Positions 31,807 to 41,500 of a stretch of 64,000 bases of DNA are shown here, in pieces; position 1 is the stretch's first letter; each line of letters starts with the position of its first letter. The notes under the pieces were generated by a model that saw only the letters and a list, made by a program, of their open reading frames with translations, did no database searches and was not told the origin of the DNA. Position numbers and translations under genes: made by a program. This DNA is from Streptomyces narbonensis (GTDB lineage: Bacteria > Actinomycetota > Actinomycetes > Streptomycetales > Streptomycetaceae): contig NZ_BMSF01000003.1 in the NCBI RefSeq assembly GCF_014649015.1, positions 434,001 through 498,000 of the forward strand. Direction: 5' to 3'.

Positions 31807-34182
31807 GTGAGCACCCAGGATCTCGACCCCTCGCCCGTGGGCCCCGTCGACGTCGAGCAGGCCGAGGCCGCGCTCGTCGAGCACTATCCGCGCCTCGTGC
31901 GCATCGCCTATCTCGTGCTGCCGCCGACGCTCGGCCGCAACCGCCGGGTGCTGACCGCGCACGCGCTCGTGCAGCGTTCGCTGCCGCGCCGCCGGGTGCC
32001 GGGTCCCGAGGTCCCGGGGCCGCGGCGCCCCGAGGACGCGGTGGATCCCGGCTACGCGTACGTACGGGGCGAGGTGCTGCGGCAGGCCCTGGTCGCCGGG
32101 CTCCCGCTGCGGCGGCGCGCGCTGCCGCGCCGGGCCCAGTTCCCTCCGCTGCTGCCGCAGGTGTGGGGGCTGCGGGTCTTCCCCCGGGTGGGCGGCGCGG
32201 ACGAACTGGCCCTGGACCAGCGCCTGTCCGCCCTCTCGGGCCCGGGCCGCGCGGCGTACGTGCTCCGCGGCCTGGAGCGCCAGGGCGACCCGGAGGTCCT
32301 GCGCGTCCTGGCCGCCGCCGGTGTCACCGACCCGGCGGCGGCCCTGGCGGAGGCGGACGCGGTCGACGCGGCGGAGGACGACCGGCTCGCGGAGGATGAC
32401 CGGCGCGCGGGAGCCGCCGGGCTCGCGGAGGGCGGCCGCCGCGCGGCCGAGGCGCCCGTGCCGGGGGCCGGTGCCCCGGCCGGCGGCGAGCGCACCCGCC
32501 GCCCCGGCGACGGAGCCCGGCAGTCCGGCGAAGACGGGCGCGCCACCGAAGGCGGGCGCACCGCGCGGGTCGGAGAGCAGGGCGGACGGGGCAGGACGGG
32601 TGAGCCCCGGCGCCTCGCCGGCGCCTGGAGCGGCGAGGGCGCCGCCTACGACGGTGGACCGGGCAGCGGGCCGGCCGGAGCCCCCGCCGGCGGCGGGGGA
32701 CCCGGGAGCGGCGGAGGACCCGGCGGAGCCGGGGACGGTGGGCGGTACGGGGGCGGCTCCGGCAGCCCGGGGCCGGCGGGTGGTGTGCCGTTCGCTGGGG
32801 TCGGGGAGGCGCGGCGGGGCGGTGGGCGGGTCAGTGGGGCCGCTCTGCTGGAGTCGGCCGAGTTCGATCCCTGTTCCCTGCAGGCCCGGCCGACCGACCT
32901 GTTGCGGCGGCGGCAGCACGGGCGGGCCGCGCTCGTCGCCGTCGCCGCGCTCGTCGTCTGCGGGACCCTGCTCGGGCTGCCCGGGGACGGCTGGGGCAGA
33001 AACGGTGCTGCCGCGCCCTCGTACGCCCGGAACCCGGCCGCCGAGGCCGCCCTCGATCCCGGTGCCGTCAAGCGCGTGCCGCCCACCGCCTGGCCGGGGT
33101 CCACGCGTCAGGACTTCTCGGTCTGGCCCGCGCGCGGCGGTCTCACCGCGGACCGGGCGCTGCTGCGGCGGGCGCTCGCCGTGTGGGCGCGGCCGGGCCT
33201 CACCGTGCGGTCGTCGGCGACGCCCGGGACGCCCGTCGGGCCTCCGATGGGGCCGCCGCAGCTGCTGTTCGCGGGCCTGGTGGACGGCGCCCGGGTGGTG
33301 CTGTTCCACGACGGGCTGCGGGCCGTGCGGTACGCGGAGCCGGTGGCGGGCGCGGGCGGCGCGGCGCTGGACTTCGCGCGGACGGACGCGGCCGACGCCG
33401 TGGGTTCGGCAGCCCTCGTCGTCTCCCGCGCCTCGGGCAACGTCCGCTATCTGACGGCTCCCTGGGTACGGGAGACGGCCGTACGGGACCTGCTCGCGCC
33501 CGCGAAGGAGCCGTGGCCGCTGGCCCGGGACGCGCAGGGGGTGACCGAGCCCGTGCCGAGCCCCGCGCAGGCGAAGGAGTGCGAGCGGTGGAACGGCCTC
33601 CAGGTGCGGGACGGGTCGGGCACGCGGCTCCTCTCCGACCTGGGCGAGCTGGCGCCCGCCCGGCTGCTGTGGGGGCCGCCGGACGCACCGGTGGACGTGA
33701 CGGAGAAGGAGTCCCTGGAGGCGTGGGCGCGGACGGCCTGCCGGCTGCAGGCGGTGCGGGCGCACGGCGTGCGGTCCGTGAATGCCTGGCGGTTCGCGCG
33801 GCAGCAGCTGCCCGAGGGCGCCGGGCACGCCGCCTGGGTGTGCACGCGCGCGGAGACCTGGCGCGGCACCGGCGCCCGCGTCCTCGCCCAGTTCCTCGTA
33901 CCGTCACCGAAGGTGCCGGCGGCGCTCGCCGCCCGGTCCGAGGGCTCGCCCGCGTGCGGGGTGCGGGATCCCCGGGTCCTGGCGGGCGTACTGTGGCAGG
34001 CGCCGGGCGGCGGTTGGTACGTCCTGGCGGCGGGCAGTCCGGACTTCGCCTCCCTGGAGACCTCGGGCGGGGTGAAGGGCCGCGTGGACGGCCCGGTCCT
34101 GACGGTGAAGGCGAAGGCGGGGGCGCGGGCCGACCTGGACGGGACCCTGCGCGACGGCACGCGGGTGGCCTCGCTGCGGTGA
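31807..34182 (+). CDS. Large membrane-anchored protein with sigma-factor-like N-terminus
   Basis: 791 residues. The first 190 resemble an ECF sigma/RNA-polymerase-like helical region (VEQAEAALVEHYPRLVRIAY, then ALSGPGRAAYVLRGLE and a sigma-4-like stretch). Residues about 195-350 are low complexity (Gly, Arg, Ala, Pro). One membrane segment is near residues 378-396 (ALVAVAALVVCGTLLGLPG). The remaining 390 residues are probably outside, with Cys pairs and conserved Trp. The layout suggests a membrane-tethered regulator or sensor. It is a conserved Streptomyces type but I cannot name a function. GTG start 60 bp after the phosphatase stop. Confidence 0.7.
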   Translation: MSTQDLDPSPVGPVDVEQAEAALVEHYPRLVRIAYLVLPPTLGRNRRVLTAHALVQRSLPRRRVPGPEVPGPRRPEDAVDPGYAYVRGEVLRQALVAGLPLRRRALPRRAQFPPLLPQVWGLRVFPRVGGADELALDQRLSALSGPGRAAYVLRGLERQGDPEVLRVLAAAGVTDPAAALAEADAVDAAEDDRLAEDDRRAGAAGLAEGGRRAAEAPVPGAGAPAGGERTRRPGDGARQSGEDGRATEGGRTARVGEQGGRGRTGEPRRLAGAWSGEGAAYDGGPGSGPAGAPAGGGGPGSGGGPGGAGDGGRYGGGSGSPGPAGGVPFAGVGEARRGGGRVSGAALLESAEFDPCSLQARPTDLLRRRQHGRAALVAVAALVVCGTLLGLPGDGWGRNGAAAPSYARNPAAEAALDPGAVKRVPPTAWPGSTRQDFSVWPARGGLTADRALLRRALAVWARPGLTVRSSATPGTPVGPPMGPPQLLFAGLVDGARVVLFHDGLRAVRYAEPVAGAGGAALDFARTDAADAVGSAALVVSRASGNVRYLTAPWVRETAVRDLLAPAKEPWPLARDAQGVTEPVPSPAQAKECERWNGLQVRDGSGTRLLSDLGELAPARLLWGPPDAPVDVTEKESLEAWARTACRLQAVRAHGVRSVNAWRFARQQLPEGAGHAAWVCTRAETWRGTGARVLAQFLVPSPKVPAALAARSEGSPACGVRDPRVLAGVLWQAPGGGWYVLAAGSPDFASLETSGGVKGRVDGPVLTVKAKAGARADLDGTLRDGTRVASLR

Positions 34183-34291
34183 GCGACCGGGACGCGAGCT
34201 GACGCCAAGCGGCGTCCCGGCGGGGCCCGTACCGGCAAATAGGCGGCGCGCAGGCCTGTTCCAGCGCCTTACCCCTCAGTACATTGACGTC

Positions 34292-35176
34292 ATGTCTAAT
34301 ACGCAGCCTGCCCCGGTGGCGTCGGAGCACGTCGAACTCAAGGCCCGCAAGGTCTCCTTCGACTGGGAGGAAACCCCGCTCCACTGGGTCCCCGGCGACC
34401 CCTTCACCACGCACACGATCAATGTGCTGCACCTGCTGCTCCCGGCGGGCGAGCGGTGGTTCGTGCACGTCTACCAGCAGGCCCTGCCGTACATCACCGA
34501 CGACCGGCTGCGCGAGGACGTCATCGGCTTCATCGGCCAGGAGGCCGTCCACTCCCAGGCCCACGACGACGTCCTCCCCCACCTGAAGAAGCTGGGCCTC
34601 GACCCCACCCCGTACACCGCGCAGGTCGACTGGTTCTTCGAGAAGCTGCTCGGGGACCGGACCCTGCCGCCGGGCCGGCCGCGCCGCTGGTGGCTGATGG
34701 AGCGGGTCGCGATGATCGCCGCCATCGAGCACTACACGGCCTTCCTCGGCAACTGGATCCTCAACGCCGAGGAGCTCGACCGGGTCGGCGCCGACCCCAC
34801 CATGCTCGACCTGCTGCGCTGGCACGGCGCGGAGGAGGTCGAGCACCGCTCGGTCGCCTTCGAGCTCTTCATGCACCTCGACGGCGGCTACCGGCGCCGC
34901 GCCCGCACCTGGGCGCTCGGCCTGGGCGCGCTCCTCTTCCTCTGGCAGCGGGGCGTCCGCTTCTTCATGGAGAACGACCCGAGCCTGCTCGACGGCAAGG
35001 CCTCCTTCGGCCAGTTCTACCGCAAGGGCCGGCAGGGCGTGCTGCCCTCCACCCCGGCCATGCTGCGCTCCATACCCCGCTACATGAGCCGCGCCTACCA
35101 CCCCTCCCAGGAGGGCGACACCGCGCAGGCGCTGGCCTACCTCGCCTCCTCCCCCGGCGCCAACGGAGGCCGCTGA
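34292..35176 (+). CDS. Metal-dependent hydrolase, PF10118-type
   Basis: 294 residues. Conserved His/Glu pattern: ETPLHWVPGDP, then GQEAVHSQAHD, IEHYTAFLGN and GAEEVEHRSVAFELF, which together would form a carboxylate/His metal site as in the predicted metal-dependent hydrolase family. One hydrophobic helix (ALGLGALLFLWQRG) lies near residue 215. The stop overlaps the start of the ferredoxin reductase by 3 bp, so the two are co-translated and may act together in an oxygenase-like reaction. Substrate unknown. Confidence 0.85.
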   Translation: MSNTQPAPVASEHVELKARKVSFDWEETPLHWVPGDPFTTHTINVLHLLLPAGERWFVHVYQQALPYITDDRLREDVIGFIGQEAVHSQAHDDVLPHLKKLGLDPTPYTAQVDWFFEKLLGDRTLPPGRPRRWWLMERVAMIAAIEHYTAFLGNWILNAEELDRVGADPTMLDLLRWHGAEEVEHRSVAFELFMHLDGGYRRRARTWALGLGALLFLWQRGVRFFMENDPSLLDGKASFGQFYRKGRQGVLPSTPAMLRSIPRYMSRAYHPSQEGDTAQALAYLASSPGANGGR

Positions 35177-36267
35177 TGCCCCGGTTCACCACCGTCGCCC
35201 TGGCCGCCGGGGCCGCACTGCTCGTCCGCCACGCCGTCCGCAGCCGGATGTCCACGGCCCCGCTGTGGCCGCTGCCCGCCCTCGACGTGCCCGTGTCCGG
35301 ATACGGCCGGGGCAGCACGGTCCCCCGCCGGGTCCTCGTGACCGGGCGCGCCACCCCCGCCGAGGGCGTCGTCGAACTACGCCTGGAAGGTGCCGGATTG
35401 CCCGCGTGGCAGCCGGGCGCCCATGTCGACCTCGTCCTGCCGTCCGGGCTCGTGCGGCAGTACTCGCTCTGCGGCGACCCGGCCGACACCGGTGCGTACA
35501 CCGTCGCGACGCGGCTGATCGAGGACGGCCGGGGCGGTTCGCGCGAGGTGCACGAGCAGCTCCACGAGGGCACGGAGGTCGAGATCCGCGGCCCCCGCAA
35601 CCGCTTCCCGCTGATCGGCGCCCCCGCCTACGTCTTCGTCGCCGGCGGCATCGGCATCACCCCGGTCCTGCCGATGGTGCGCGCCGCCGAGGCGGCCGGG
35701 GCGGACTGGCGGCTCCTGTACTGCGGCCGGAGCCGGGCCACGATGCCGTACCTCGACGAGGTCGAGCGGCTCGGGGGCGAGCGAAGCGAGATGGGGGTCC
35801 CCCCGGCCGAAGGCTGGGGGAGCGTCACGGTCGTCGCCGAGGACGAAACCGGCTTCCCCGCCCTGGACTTCCTCGCGCACGTCCCCGCCGAGACGGCGGT
35901 CTACTGCTGCGGGCCCGACGGCCTGATGGACGCGGTCGGCGCGGCGATGCCCGAGGGCCGGGCCCCGCGCCTGGAGCGCTTCTCCGCCGCCGCTCCGGCC
36001 GGCGGCACCGCCTTCGAGGTCGAGCTGCGCCGCTCCGGCCGTACGGTGACGGTGGCGGCCGACCGGACGGTGCTCGAAGTGGTCCGCGAGGAGGTGCCCG
36101 GCCTCATGTACTCCTGCCGGCAGGGCTTCTGCGGCACGTGCCGGCAGTCGGTCCTGGAGGGGGAGGTCGACCACCGGGACGAGCTGCTCACCGACGCGGA
36201 GCGGAACGGCTCGATGCTGATCTGCGTCTCGCGCTGCACGGGGAAGCGGCTCGTCCTGGACCTGTGA
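35176..36267 (+). CDS. Flavin reductase with C-terminal 2Fe-2S ferredoxin (PDR type)
   Basis: 363 residues. An N-terminal hydrophobic segment is followed by an FMN/FAD-binding domain with RQYSLCG at residues 94-100, an NAD domain with GGIGITPVLP near 157, and a plant-type [2Fe-2S] domain with C314, C319, C322 and C350 (CRQGFCGTC, CVSRC). This is the phthalate-dioxygenase-reductase/vanillate-demethylase-B arrangement, which passes electrons from NADH to an oxygenase. Residues 200-216 are encoded by an inserted interspersed repeat. Co-translated with the metal-dependent hydrolase upstream. Confidence 0.93.
   Translation: MPRFTTVALAAGAALLVRHAVRSRMSTAPLWPLPALDVPVSGYGRGSTVPRRVLVTGRATPAEGVVELRLEGAGLPAWQPGAHVDLVLPSGLVRQYSLCGDPADTGAYTVATRLIEDGRGGSREVHEQLHEGTEVEIRGPRNRFPLIGAPAYVFVAGGIGITPVLPMVRAAEAAGADWRLLYCGRSRATMPYLDEVERLGGERSEMGVPPAEGWGSVTVVAEDETGFPALDFLAHVPAETAVYCCGPDGLMDAVGAAMPEGRAPRLERFSAAAPAGGTAFEVELRRSGRTVTVAADRTVLEVVREEVPGLMYSCRQGFCGTCRQSVLEGEVDHRDELLTDAERNGSMLICVSRCTGKRLVLDL
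35773..35823. repeat. Interspersed palindromic motif inserted in-frame in the reductase gene
   Basis: GGGGGCGAGCGAAGCGAGAT followed by GGGGGTCCCCCC and GGCCGAAGGCTGGGGGAGCG. I recognise this as a motif scattered through many Streptomyces genomes, usually between genes. Here it encodes about 17 extra residues on the surface loop between the NAD-domain strands. Confidence 0.65.
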
Positions 36268-36292
36268 CCCGCCGGGGCCTGCCCGACAGGCC

Positions 36293-36772
36293 CTACGGGA
36301 GGATCAGCCAGTCGAAGGCGAGGGCGGCGAGCAGCCCGCTCACCAGGAGCCAGGTGGCAAGCCGCGTACGGCCGTTGCGGGAGAGCTCGATGACGACGCC
36401 GCAGAGGATCATCGCGAGGCCGTACACCCCGACGACGAGGACGGACGTACGGCTCGCGAGGCGGATCACCAGGACCACGGCGAGGGCGACGAGGAGGACG
36501 GAGGCGGCGGCGACGCGCAGCCTTCGCGCCTGCTTGGGGGTGAGGCCGCCCATCGCGGGGGCTTCGTCCGCCTCATGGGCGTCGTCGGCGTCATCCGCCT
36601 CATCGGCGTCGTCGGCCGCTTCGGTGTCTTCGGTGTCTTCCGCCTCTTCGGCGGCCTCTTCGGTGTCCGCGTCGGCGGCCTCGACCGCGGTCTCGTCGTG
36701 CTCAGGAGCCTCGGCGGCCTCGGGGGCCTCCGGGGCCTCGACTGCCTTGGTGTCCTGGTCGGAAGCGCTCAT
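36293..36772 (-). CDS. Membrane protein with acidic repeat N-terminus
   Basis: 159 residues. Residues 1-73 are almost entirely Glu, Asp, Ala and Thr in short repeats (EAPEAPEAAEAPE, DTEDTEAADDADEADDADDA). Three hydrophobic segments follow: about 87-104, 109-128 and 138-157. It looks like a small DUF3017-like or generic three-helix membrane protein; the family is uncertain. Divergent from the TetR gene with only 37 bp between the start codons, so both promoters share one operator. Confidence 0.75.
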   Translation of the reverse strand: MSASDQDTKAVEAPEAPEAAEAPEHDETAVEAADADTEEAAEEAEDTEDTEAADDADEADDADDAHEADEAPAMGGLTPKQARRLRVAAASVLLVALAVVLVIRLASRTSVLVVGVYGLAMILCGVVIELSRNGRTRLATWLLVSGLLAALAFDWLILP

Positions 36773-36784
36773 GGACCAGGAGCG

Positions 36785-36803
36785 TAACGGACCCCGTTAG
36801 GCT
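36785..36803. promoter_or_regulatory. Palindromic operator overlapping a leaderless -10
   Basis: TAACGG-ACC-CCGTTA (36785-36799) is a perfect inverted repeat in the 37-bp divergent gap. TAGGCT (36798-36803) overlaps its right arm and ends 6 bp before the TetR ATG, which is typical of leaderless -10 placement. Confidence 0.6.
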
Positions 36804-36809
36804 GTTCGT

Positions 36810-37541
36810 ATGACGACCGGGGTACGCCGCAGGATGGGCGTCGAGGAGCGCAAGCAGCAGCTGATCGGGGTGGCCCTCGAACTCTTCAGCCACCGCTCTC
36901 CCGACGAGGTGTCCATCGACGAGATCGCCGCGGCCGCGGGGATCTCGCGACCGCTGGTCTACCACTACTTCCCCGGCAAGCAGAGCCTCTACGAGGCGGC
37001 GCTGCGGCGGGCGGCCGACGAGCTGGCGGCACGGTTCGTGGAGCCGCCGCGGGGGCCGCTGGGGGCGCGCCTGCTGCGGGTGATGGGCCGCTTCTTCGAC
37101 TTCGTGGACGATCACGGACCGGGTTTCGCCGCACTGATGCGGGGCGGCCCCGCGGTGGGTTCCTCCACGACGAACGCGATGATCGACGAGGTGCGCCAGG
37201 CCGCGTACGAGCAGATCCTCGCCCACCTGAAGGTCGAGAAGCCCTCGGCCCGGCTCGAACTGGTCGTCCGCTCCTGGGTGTCGCTCGCCGAGTCGACGGC
37301 CCTGCTCTGGCTGGACGGCCGCCGGGTCCCGCGCGCGGAGCTGGAGTTGCAGCTGGTGCACGACTTCGGGGCGCTGGCCGCGGTGTCGGCCGCGTACGAC
37401 GAGGAGATGGCGGGGATCCTGGTCGGTCTCCTCGCCGACGAGCCGGCCGACGGTCCCTTCGGGGATCTGGTGGCCCGGCTCGTCGCGCTCGTGCCCTCGG
37501 CCGGAACGGCGCCCGCCGTGCCCGATCAGCGCTTGCGGTAG
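36810..37541 (+). CDS. TetR family transcriptional regulator
   Basis: 243 residues. The TetR HTH lies at about residues 13-58 (LIGVALELFSHRSPDEVSID, then GISRPLVYHYFPGKQSLYEA). The C-terminal helical domain resembles the TetR_C type found near fatty-acid or lipid genes (HGPGFAALMRGGPAVGSS). No ribosome site precedes the ATG; a -10 element sits just upstream, so the mRNA is probably leaderless. A palindrome over the -10 suggests autorepression. It overlaps the convergent isomerase gene by 16 bp. Confidence 0.92.
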   Translation: MTTGVRRRMGVEERKQQLIGVALELFSHRSPDEVSIDEIAAAAGISRPLVYHYFPGKQSLYEAALRRAADELAARFVEPPRGPLGARLLRVMGRFFDFVDDHGPGFAALMRGGPAVGSSTTNAMIDEVRQAAYEQILAHLKVEKPSARLELVVRSWVSLAESTALLWLDGRRVPRAELELQLVHDFGALAAVSAAYDEEMAGILVGLLADEPADGPFGDLVARLVALVPSAGTAPAVPDQRLR

Positions 37542-37858
37542 GACGATTCGAGGTCGCGGATCTCGACGGAGAGCCGGACGTTCTCGGTGGCCTTGACGTA
37601 CGTCGGCAGCAGGTCGAGGACGGCCTGCGAGAGCCGCGCCTTGGTGTCGTCCGTGCGGCCGGAGAGCAGGGCGATCTCGACGTGCACGATGACGTCCTCG
37701 GTGGCGCCGTCGCCGACGACGGTCTCCTCGACCTCCCGGAAGCGGGTCTTACAGGCGTCCAGCTTGGTGTCCACGGCCTCGACGACGAGCGGGTGCAGGG
37801 CGAGCGCGAAGCCGCGCCGGTCGAGGGGCGCGGAGTAGTCCACGGTGATCTGCGGCAT
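37526..37858 (-). CDS. 5-carboxymethyl-2-hydroxymuconate delta-isomerase family protein
   Basis: 110 residues starting MPQITVDYSAPLDRRGFALA, with Pro2 as the tautomerase-fold catalytic residue, and ending LSVEIRDLESSYRKR. This matches the CHMI/tautomerase family. A homoprotocatechuate pathway is not encoded nearby, so the true substrate is doubtful. The ATG at 37858 is chosen over 37867 because it exposes Pro2 after Met removal. Confidence 0.85.
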   Translation of the reverse strand: MPQITVDYSAPLDRRGFALALHPLVVEAVDTKLDACKTRFREVEETVVGDGATEDVIVHVEIALLSGRTDDTKARLSQAVLDLLPTYVKATENVRLSVEIRDLESSYRKR

Positions 37859-37923
37859 GAGGGTCACTCCCGGCCAGAGGGTACGGATGTCGGATGTCTG
37901 GCCACACCATTACGGTGATCGTC

Positions 37924-38436
37924 ATGACGACACAAGTGACCTTCCGGCAGGCGGACGACGGCGATCTGGACCTTCTGGTGGGGCTGTTCGACGGGGCGGC
38001 CGCCTGGATGGTGCAGAACGGGATCGACCAGTGGAAACCGGGCGGGAAGAGCGCCGGGCACTTCCGGGCGCGGATCGCCGGGGGCGAGGTGTGGCTGGCG
38101 TCCAGCGGGGACCGGGTCGTCGGCGCGTACGAGCTGTGGTGGGAGGACAGGGAGGTCTGGGGGCCGCAGCCGCCGGTGGCGGGTTACGTGCACCGGCTGA
38201 TGACCGACCGGGAGGCGGCGCCCGCAGGCGCCGGGCGGGTGCTGCTCGCGCACGCGGAGGAGCGGATCGCCGCCTCGGGCCGGACGCTGGCCCGGTTGGA
38301 CTGCGAGACGCGCAACCCGCGCCTGGGGACGTACTACGAGGGCGCCGGGTACACGGCCCTCGCCCCGCTCCTGGAGAAGGTCGGTCCCGACGGCCGCCGG
38401 TACACGGTGACGCTGATGGAGAAGTCCCTGGCGTGA
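37924..38436 (+). CDS. GNAT family N-acetyltransferase
   Basis: 170 residues. GNAT features: FRQADDGDLDLLVGLF at the N-terminus, GYVHRLMTDREAAPAGAGRVLLA as the cofactor region, and NPRLGTYYEGAGY near the end. No good ribosome site; a TACGGT 9 bp before the ATG could be a -10 for a leaderless mRNA. It is divergent from the isomerase gene and convergent with pulA. The substrate is unknown. Confidence 0.85.
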   Translation: MTTQVTFRQADDGDLDLLVGLFDGAAAWMVQNGIDQWKPGGKSAGHFRARIAGGEVWLASSGDRVVGAYELWWEDREVWGPQPPVAGYVHRLMTDREAAPAGAGRVLLAHAEERIAASGRTLARLDCETRNPRLGTYYEGAGYTALAPLLEKVGPDGRRYTVTLMEKSLA

Positions 38437-38454
38437 CGCCGCGCTCATGGCGAA

Positions 38455-38488
38455 GGCCCCGGCGTGACAGGGATGTCACACCAGGGCC
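38455..38488. terminator. Terminator at the 3' end of pulA, convergent with the GNAT gene
   Basis: On the minus strand a 15-bp stem (GGCCCTGGTGTGACA with GGCCCCGGCGTGACA complement) forms with two G-U pairs and a 4-nt loop; on the plus strand these are mismatches, so it favours pulA transcription. Confidence 0.7.
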
Positions 38489-38503
38489 CGGTTCTGCCCG
38501 CGA

Positions 38504-41500
38504 TCAGCTCGCGGTCTTGAAGACCGCCACCGTCCGGGCCGGGACCGTGAAGGTGCCCGAACCGGCCTCGTAGGAGGCGGACTTCACCACGGCGTCCGAG
38601 CCGTTCGCCTGGACGGGGTGGAGGGCGTAGCCCTTGCCCGCCAGGTCGGCGACCTTCTGCTCGGTGCTCCGCGGGGTCGCGTTGAGGACGACGACCAGGT
38701 CGCCGAGGCGCATGGTGATGACGCCGGGGGTCTCGTCACGGCCGGAGAGCGGGAAGGTCAGGGCGTCCTGCACCTGGCCCGAGGTGGCCAGTGAGAACAC
38801 CGGCTCGGTGGTACGGATCTTCTGCAGGTCGCGGTAGGCGGCGGAGGCGCCGTCGATCTGCTCGCAGCCGACCGTGAGGGCCTGGTTGACCAGGAGCGGC
38901 TTTCCGTAGCCCCACTTGGCCTTGTTGTCGGGGGCCGGGGGCAGGCCGCGGCCGAAGCCGTTGCCGTCGCGGCAGTCCCAGTGGATCGCGTTGAACCAGT
39001 CGCCGCTGTCGTAGGAGTTGCGGTCCAGGGACTTGGAGCGCAACAGGTCCGAGCCGGCCTGGGAGAGCGCCGGGCCCTGCGAGAGGGTCGCGGTCGCCAT
39101 GGCGAGGACCTGTGCCCTGGCCCGGTCGGCCGGGGAGGTGCCCGCCGGGAGCTTGAAGGCCAGCGCGTCGTACAGGCTCTCGTTGTCGTGGGCGTCGGCG
39201 TAGGCGAGGGCGTCGCCCGGGGCGGCCGCGTAGCCGGCGGGGGCGCCGTTGTAGTCGACCTCGGAGCCCTTGACCGTGCGACCCGAGGTGTCGGTGAAGG
39301 TGTAAGAGGCGAGGTTGCCGGTCAGGCCGACCTTGATCAGGTCCTGGTAGTGGAGCAGCCGGGCCTTCTGCTGCTCCGGGGTGCCGTTGGCGGTGGAGGA
39401 GTTGGGGTCGGTGAAGAGGCCGGAGGCGAAGCCCTGGACGCCCGGGTCCTCGTCGAAGGGTCCGCCGCCGCGGACGGCGTCGCGGGCGCGGTCGGAGAAG
39501 GTCGCGATGCCCGTGCCGGCCATGTTCTTCTGGGTGGCCTGGACGAAACGGGAGTCGTCGGCGATCTCGCCGAAGTTCCAGCCCTCGCCGTAGAGGACGA
39601 TCGACTTTCCGTCGACGCCGTCCTTGGCGACGGTCAGCTCGTCGAGGGCCTTGCGGACGGCCAGGATGTTGGCCTTGGGGTGGTGGCCCATGAGGTCGAA
39701 GCGGAAACCGTCGACCTTGTAGTCCTTGGCCCAGGTGACGACCGAGTCGACGACGAGCTTGCCCATCATGGCGTTCTCGGGCGCGGTGTTGGCGCAGCAG
39801 GTGGAGGTGGCGACGGAGCCGTCGGCCTGGAGCCGCTGGTAGTAGCCGGGCACGATCTTGTCGAGGACGGACTTGTCGGACTGTCCGGCGGCGACGGTGT
39901 GGTTGTAGACGACGTCCATGACCGTGCGCAGTCCGTTGCCGTTGAGGGCCTGGACCATCTGCCGGAACTCGACCGTGCGGCGGGTGCCTTCGGGGTCGGT
40001 GGCGTAGGAGCCCTCGGGGACGGTGTAGTGCAGCGGGTCGTAGCCCCAGTTGTAGGCGTCCTTGGCCGCGGCGGCGGCGACGCAGGCCTGCTGCTCCTCG
40101 GAGTCGGGGGCGTAGACCGTGAGGTCGCAGGCGGGTGCGGTCTGTCCGGACTTCTTCTCGGGGATGGTGCCGATGTCGAAGGCCGGGAGCAGGTGGACGT
40201 AGGAGGTGCCGGAGGCGGCGAGCGCCTTGAGGTGCCGGGTGCCCTTGCTGTCCGGGTCGGTGAAGGCCAGGTAGGTGCCCTGGTGGTCGGCCTTCGCCGT
40301 GGGGTCCGCGATCGAGAAGTCGCGGATGTGGAGCTCCTGGATCTGGGCGTCGCGCAGCGGTACCGCGGTCGGCTTCTTCAGGCCGCGCCAGCCGGCCGGG
40401 GCGAGCTTCGGGTCGGTGAGGTCGACGGCGAGGCTGCGGGCGGAGTCGGTGGTGAGGGCGGTGGAGTAGGGGTCGGTGACCTTGTTCTCCACGATCTTCT
40501 GGACGGTGGGCGCCCAGACCTTCACGACGTAGCGGTACGGCTTGCCGGTCCAGGACTTGGGGCCGGTGACGGACCAGACGCCGGAGGTGTCGTCGCGCCG
40601 CATGGGCACGGTCCGGCCGTCGAGTTCGAGGGCGACGGACTGTGCGGTGGGGGCCCAGAGCGCGAGGGTGGGGCGGCCCTGGCGGAAGACGGGGCCGAGG
40701 GCGGCGCCGGTGGCCTTCTGGGCGTACAGGTCGTCGAGGACGCCGGCCGTCTGGACGCCGGTGGCGGCGAGCAGGGCGCCGTTGGCGGCGCGCTGGGTGG
40801 CGATGAGCTGGCCGCGCAGCGAGTCGCGGACGCGGTCGGCGTCGCGCGCGTCGAGGGTGAAGGCCGGGTAGTCCTTGAGGTGCGGGTACTTCGCCTTCTG
40901 GGCGTCGGTGAGGGCGGCCTGGTTGAGCCGGAGCCACTGGCCCTCGGCGCTGAGGGCCCCGTCGGTGACGGTGAGCCCGCCGTTCTTCGCGTACACCAGC
41001 TGCTGGCTGGTGGCGTCGGTGGCCTTCACCTTCCAGACGACGGTGTTCCGGTCGATCCACTGGGCCTCGGCCTTGCCGAGGTCGAGGTTCGGGGCGCCGC
41101 CGACGGTCGGGAGGAGGTACTTCTGCTGTCCGGAGAGCGCCCAGATCTCGTGGCCGTAGGTGGCGAGGTCGAGGGACTGGTCGGTGGGCAGGTCCTTCTC
41201 GTCGCCCTTGTGGAGGATGTACGAGAGGGAGGTCGCGCCCTCGGTGAGCGGCACCTCGTAGACGGCGCCGTACGCGTCGACGCGGACCGGCATGAGGGGC
41301 TTGGACCAGTCGGTGGGCTGGGCGGCGCCGGTCCAGGTGTGGAGGCCCCAGCCGTCGTAGTTCCCGTCGGGCCGCTGGTAGTGGATGACGGCCTTGGTCT
41401 TGTCCTGCGGGGCGGGGGCCGGGTTCGTGTCGGACTGGCCGTCCTGGCCCTGCGTGATCCAGACCTCGCCGGTGCGGCCGAGGGTGATGCTCCGCTGCGG

